Source: Stenopsyche tienmushanensis
Lineage: Eukaryota > Arthropoda > Insecta > Trichoptera > Stenopsychidae
Length of the DNA: 64,000 nucleotides
NCBI GenBank assembly: GCA_008973525.1
Contig: WACJ01000116.1
Location: forward strand, 959,941-1,023,940
Reading direction: 5' to 3'
Under the pieces are notes generated by a model, which saw only the letters and a program-made list of their open reading frames with translations, was not told the DNA's origin and searched no databases. The position numbers were made by a program, and so were the translations under genes. Each line of letters begins with the position of its first letter. Positions within the stretch are counted from its first letter, which is position 1. Of this stretch, positions 61,420 through 64,000 are shown piece by piece.

Positions 61420-63343
61420 TTATTTAATCGCATGAGTTTTCATGAAGTTCATAAAAGGCTCCAGATAATCGCGAGTCACAGTCTTATCCGATTTTTTTAA
61501 AGCACTCCACAGATCTTGCATTTCCAATGGTCTACATTGAACCTTTAAAGAAAAATTAGCTTCACATAATCACGCAACAAAAATAAATTCAACATCAAAA
61601 AAGATATATATAATAAACGAGCACCTTCCAATTTTCGATGCTCTCGAGTGAGCAACATATCGCATTTGGATCGTCCTTCAAGCACGTATCATATGTGTAT
61701 CTAAAAAAAAATCTATTTAATAACGTATTAAAATCAATTTAAATATAGGATTTCAAATCGGAACTCCATATCACGGTTTATTTCTTTCCAATAATTAGCC
61801 GTCGCCATTTCACGAAGTGGAATCATCATAGCGCGTCTAGTCACATTGATTAAATCGGAGCCTGTTAAGCCGTCCGTGGCGTTGATTAAATCATTCCATT
61901 CCGGACTGGCCGATATTTTACTTTTATCATCAATATTCGATAAAATTAAAGATTCACGTGCGTGCCTGAATAATTAAAACATGGTTTTAAATATACCGAT
62001 CAATCGATCTCACCGCTGAACAGTATTAAGATCATACCGATCCGGAAGAGGGACATATATTCTCTGCTGAAATCTTCTGAGAAAAGCTGGATCTATTTCC
62101 CAAGGACAATTGGTCGCGCATTAAAGAAACATGTTGGAGCCCTATAAATAAGCAACGATTAATCAACGCTTTATTAACTTTTGATTTATTATAATATAAA
62201 TGTTGTAAATATGTTTATTAACGTTGACTTGATGTTAAGAGAGGTTTCTACTTTGTTGAGCCTAAAGTGATCAATTTTTTAACATTTTTATATGCGAAAA
62301 GTATTTTAAACGTTGGCTCTTTCTAATACATGAAAAATAAATATTACTTTTTTGAACTAACTTTTCAAGCGTCACTAATCAAAGCGTCAATAAAAATATT
62401 ATATTAATCTGAGCTTACTTCGTAATTTTGTATCTGGATGAGCAGTTCAGCTGTTATTCTACAGCACTGATTCATATCAGAAGATGTTCTTTTTCTACAC
62501 AACGAGTCGATTTCATCAAAAAATAGTATGCATCTTTTTTTACCAAGTCCAGTAAAAAGACGCCTTATTAACCTAAATAACATCCAAAACTATAATAAAA
62601 TTTGTTTTCTTGAATTGATTATCAACGAATAGTTTCAACTACAGTAGAACCTCGATTATCCGGACTAATTAGGGATGAAAGTATCTCGCATTATCATAAT
62701 ATACAGGGATTTACATACACAGTATTTTCACGTCTTGATGCTAAAGATTTGTTGGGTAGTTTTAAGCCGCTCTCATCAGCATTGTATATAAACTCTTCGT
62801 CGATTCCTTCGTTCTCCACAAATAGCTTCAATGTATCAATGAATGTGTTTTCTGAAGGTATGGACCAAACATTGGTTGTCCAGTTGATCGTCTTTGTATG
62901 AACCACATAAAAATACACTCTTCAACGTTTTTATTTCTTGAATTTTCATAGCTTTTCACTCTGAGCTTCCATCTTCTGATATTAAACAATTAGTATACTT
63001 CATAATATGCAATCCATTATGTACGTGAGCAAAAGTGGACATAATTCTCCATGTGCAAATCAGCAAATTATTATTTTTGTTTTATTTTGAACAATCCAGA
63101 TAATCAAAAATTCGGATAATCGAGGTTCTACTGTATCTAATAATTTTAATGGTATTTCTTTTAAATTTGAATATAGATCTTTAACAAACTTTTCAGATTC
63201 ACCGAGCCAAGAAGATGTTAGATCTGGACTGGAAACCTGATAGAGAGGAATCTTTGCTTCTGCGGCTAAAGCCTGCGCTAGAACTGTTTTTCCGACACCA
63301 GGCGCACCATATATAAGAGCTCGTGACCATATTGTTCTTCCGT
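61420..63343 (-). pseudogene. divergent VPS4-like AAA ATPase, 3' portion, with one in-frame stop
   Basis: Exons 63343-63190, 62572-62419, 62141-62038, 61965-61765, 61700-61625, 61542-61420; 812 nt, phases agree across all six. Motifs: YGAPGVGKTVLAQALAAEA (Walker A), SSWLGESEK, CILFFDEIDSLCRKR (Walker B), [20 protein letters not shown] then YVPLPDR (sensor 1 and arginine region), LTGSDLINVTRRAMMIPLRE (sensor 2 region) and PLEMQDLWSALKKSDKTVTR near the C-terminus, as in VPS4. VPS4 disassembles ESCRT-III on endosomes. Codon 62123-62121 is TAA where the family has a hydrophobic residue before CATN. Every other motif is intact, so it may be a young pseudogene, an allele or a sequence error. The donor at 61764 (GTTCCG) is weak and that at 63189 is GTTTGT. 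N-terminal MIT-encoding exons are not in view. Confidence 0.75.
62642..63133 (-). mobile_element. Tigger/jerky-type element in an intron of the VPS4-like gene
   Basis: Terminal inverted repeats CAGTAGAACCTCGATTATCC and its near-exact inverse, with TA on both sides (62640-62641, 63134-63135). The minus-strand frame 62918-62694 includes EFIYNADESGLKLPNKSLAS, the block around the second catalytic Asp of pogo/Tigger/jerky transposases (family pattern YNxDETGLxxKxLPxKTLA). The rest of the transposase is missing. At 492 bp it is nonautonomous. Intronic, so it does not break the reading frame. Confidence 0.9.
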
Positions 63344-63428
63344 CTATATTAAAAACAATGATTATACCGATTTAAAAAAATTAAACAAGACATTAATAAT
63401 CAATCTTGTTGAATCTTGAGAAAATATT

Positions 63429-64000
63429 GCTCGGCAGCATTCCTGGACGTAACTCAGGTTTTGGACAAAGTGTGGCATCCAGGTTTGCTACATAAAATTG
63501 GAAAACAACTGCCCAAGAATTACTTCTTCAAACTCAAATCTCAAATTCTACGTCAAATACGAAGATGAAGCCACCACACTGTGATATAAAATCCTGGGTC
63601 CCTCAAGGCAGCATACTTGGTCCAGTTCTATACTTTCTATACATAGCCGACATTCCGACAACAGAGACCACAACAACTGCCACCTTCGCCAATGACATAG
63701 CTCTTCTGACCTTGCACAACGACCCCTTAACAGCATCTCAACTACTCCAGCATGATTTCAACAACATACAAAAATGGCTCAAGAAGTGGCGCATAAAGGC
63801 TAATGAAAACAAATCTACCCATGTCATTTTCACTAACAGAAAAGAGACATGTCCTGTCTCACTAAATGACGGTATGCACCTGGACAGATGCTTAACATGG
63901 AAAACGCACATCACTAAGAAAAGAAAGCAATTCAAAATTAAAATGAGAATGCTATTCTGGCTAATGGGCTGAAAATCAGAAATGTTCCTAATAAATAAAC
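63429..64000 (+). mobile_element. jockey-type non-LTR retrotransposon, reverse transcriptase, runs off right edge
   Basis: Frame-broken start AFLDVTQVLDKVWHPGLLHK (family pattern AFLDVxxAFDxVWHxGLLxK), then the open frame 63565-63972 with VPQGSILGPVLYFLYIADIP, TATFANDIALLT (catalytic YADD replaced by FAND), NIQKWLKKWRIKANENKSTH and HLDRCLTWKTHI. The catalytic change and frameshift make activity unlikely. The 3' part matches the inverted copy at 48150-48840. Confidence 0.9.

Overview
This window is nuclear DNA of an insect or closely related arthropod: very AT-rich, with intron-bearing genes, mostly short introns, and decayed copies of mariner, hAT, Tigger/jerky, piggyBac-like, Helitron, jockey and RTE/CR1-type elements filling introns and intergenic space. 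I cannot fix the order. No bacterial operon, CRISPR array, rRNA or tRNA gene was seen. Gene models were built by hand from reading frames, splice sites and remembered family motifs; no search was run.

Layout. (1) 1-5672, minus: 5' end of an NRF-6-like (nose resistant to fluoxetine) acyltransferase gene that runs off the left edge; its 5.4-kb first intron holds a mariner and other repeats. (2) 5673-16189: transposon-rich, including a ZBED5-like hAT remnant, a mariner inside a repeat, a LINE endonuclease fragment and a 3.3-kb hAT-type insertion with a perfect 8-bp target duplication. (3) 16190-21843, minus: a complete 13-exon NRF-6-like paralogue, with an intronless PAGR1/PA1-like gene nested in its fifth intron on the same strand. 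(4) 21844-26379: repeats. (5) 26380-28300, plus: a four-exon Siva homologue. (6) 28301-33838: mariner and LINE remnants. (7) 33839-46426, minus: cytochrome b5 in four exons, with a 9.6-kb first intron full of repeats. (8) 46967-47550, plus: a CISD3-like mitochondrial CDGSH iron-sulfur protein, divergent from cytochrome b5. (9) 49526-50665 (first exon perhaps at 52356), minus: NUBPL/Ind1, the complex I Fe-S assembly factor. (10) 52522-57320, plus: a host-cell-factor gene with the C-terminal FN3 part but no Kelch repeats in view. (11) 57321-61419: LINE and piggyBac-like remnants. (12) 61420-63343, minus: 3' part of a divergent VPS4-like AAA ATPase with an in-frame stop; a Tigger/jerky element lies in one intron and a jockey retroelement follows to the right edge.

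How the genes relate. Cytochrome b5, CISD3 and NUBPL lie within about 17 kb and all concern heme or Fe-S redox chemistry; the first two, and probably NUBPL and the HCF-like gene, are head-to-head pairs that may share promoters. PAGR1 (MLL3/4 COMPASS) and HCF (MLL/Set1 complexes) are both chromatin cofactors, but they are 33 kb apart and I infer no linkage. The most unusual points are the nested PAGR1 gene, the Kelch-less HCF gene, a likely GC-AG intron in NUBPL, recurrent GTTTGT donor sites, the stop codon in the VPS4-like gene, and the 3.3-kb hAT insertion carrying a GC-rich hairpin islet and a Helitron helicase scrap.
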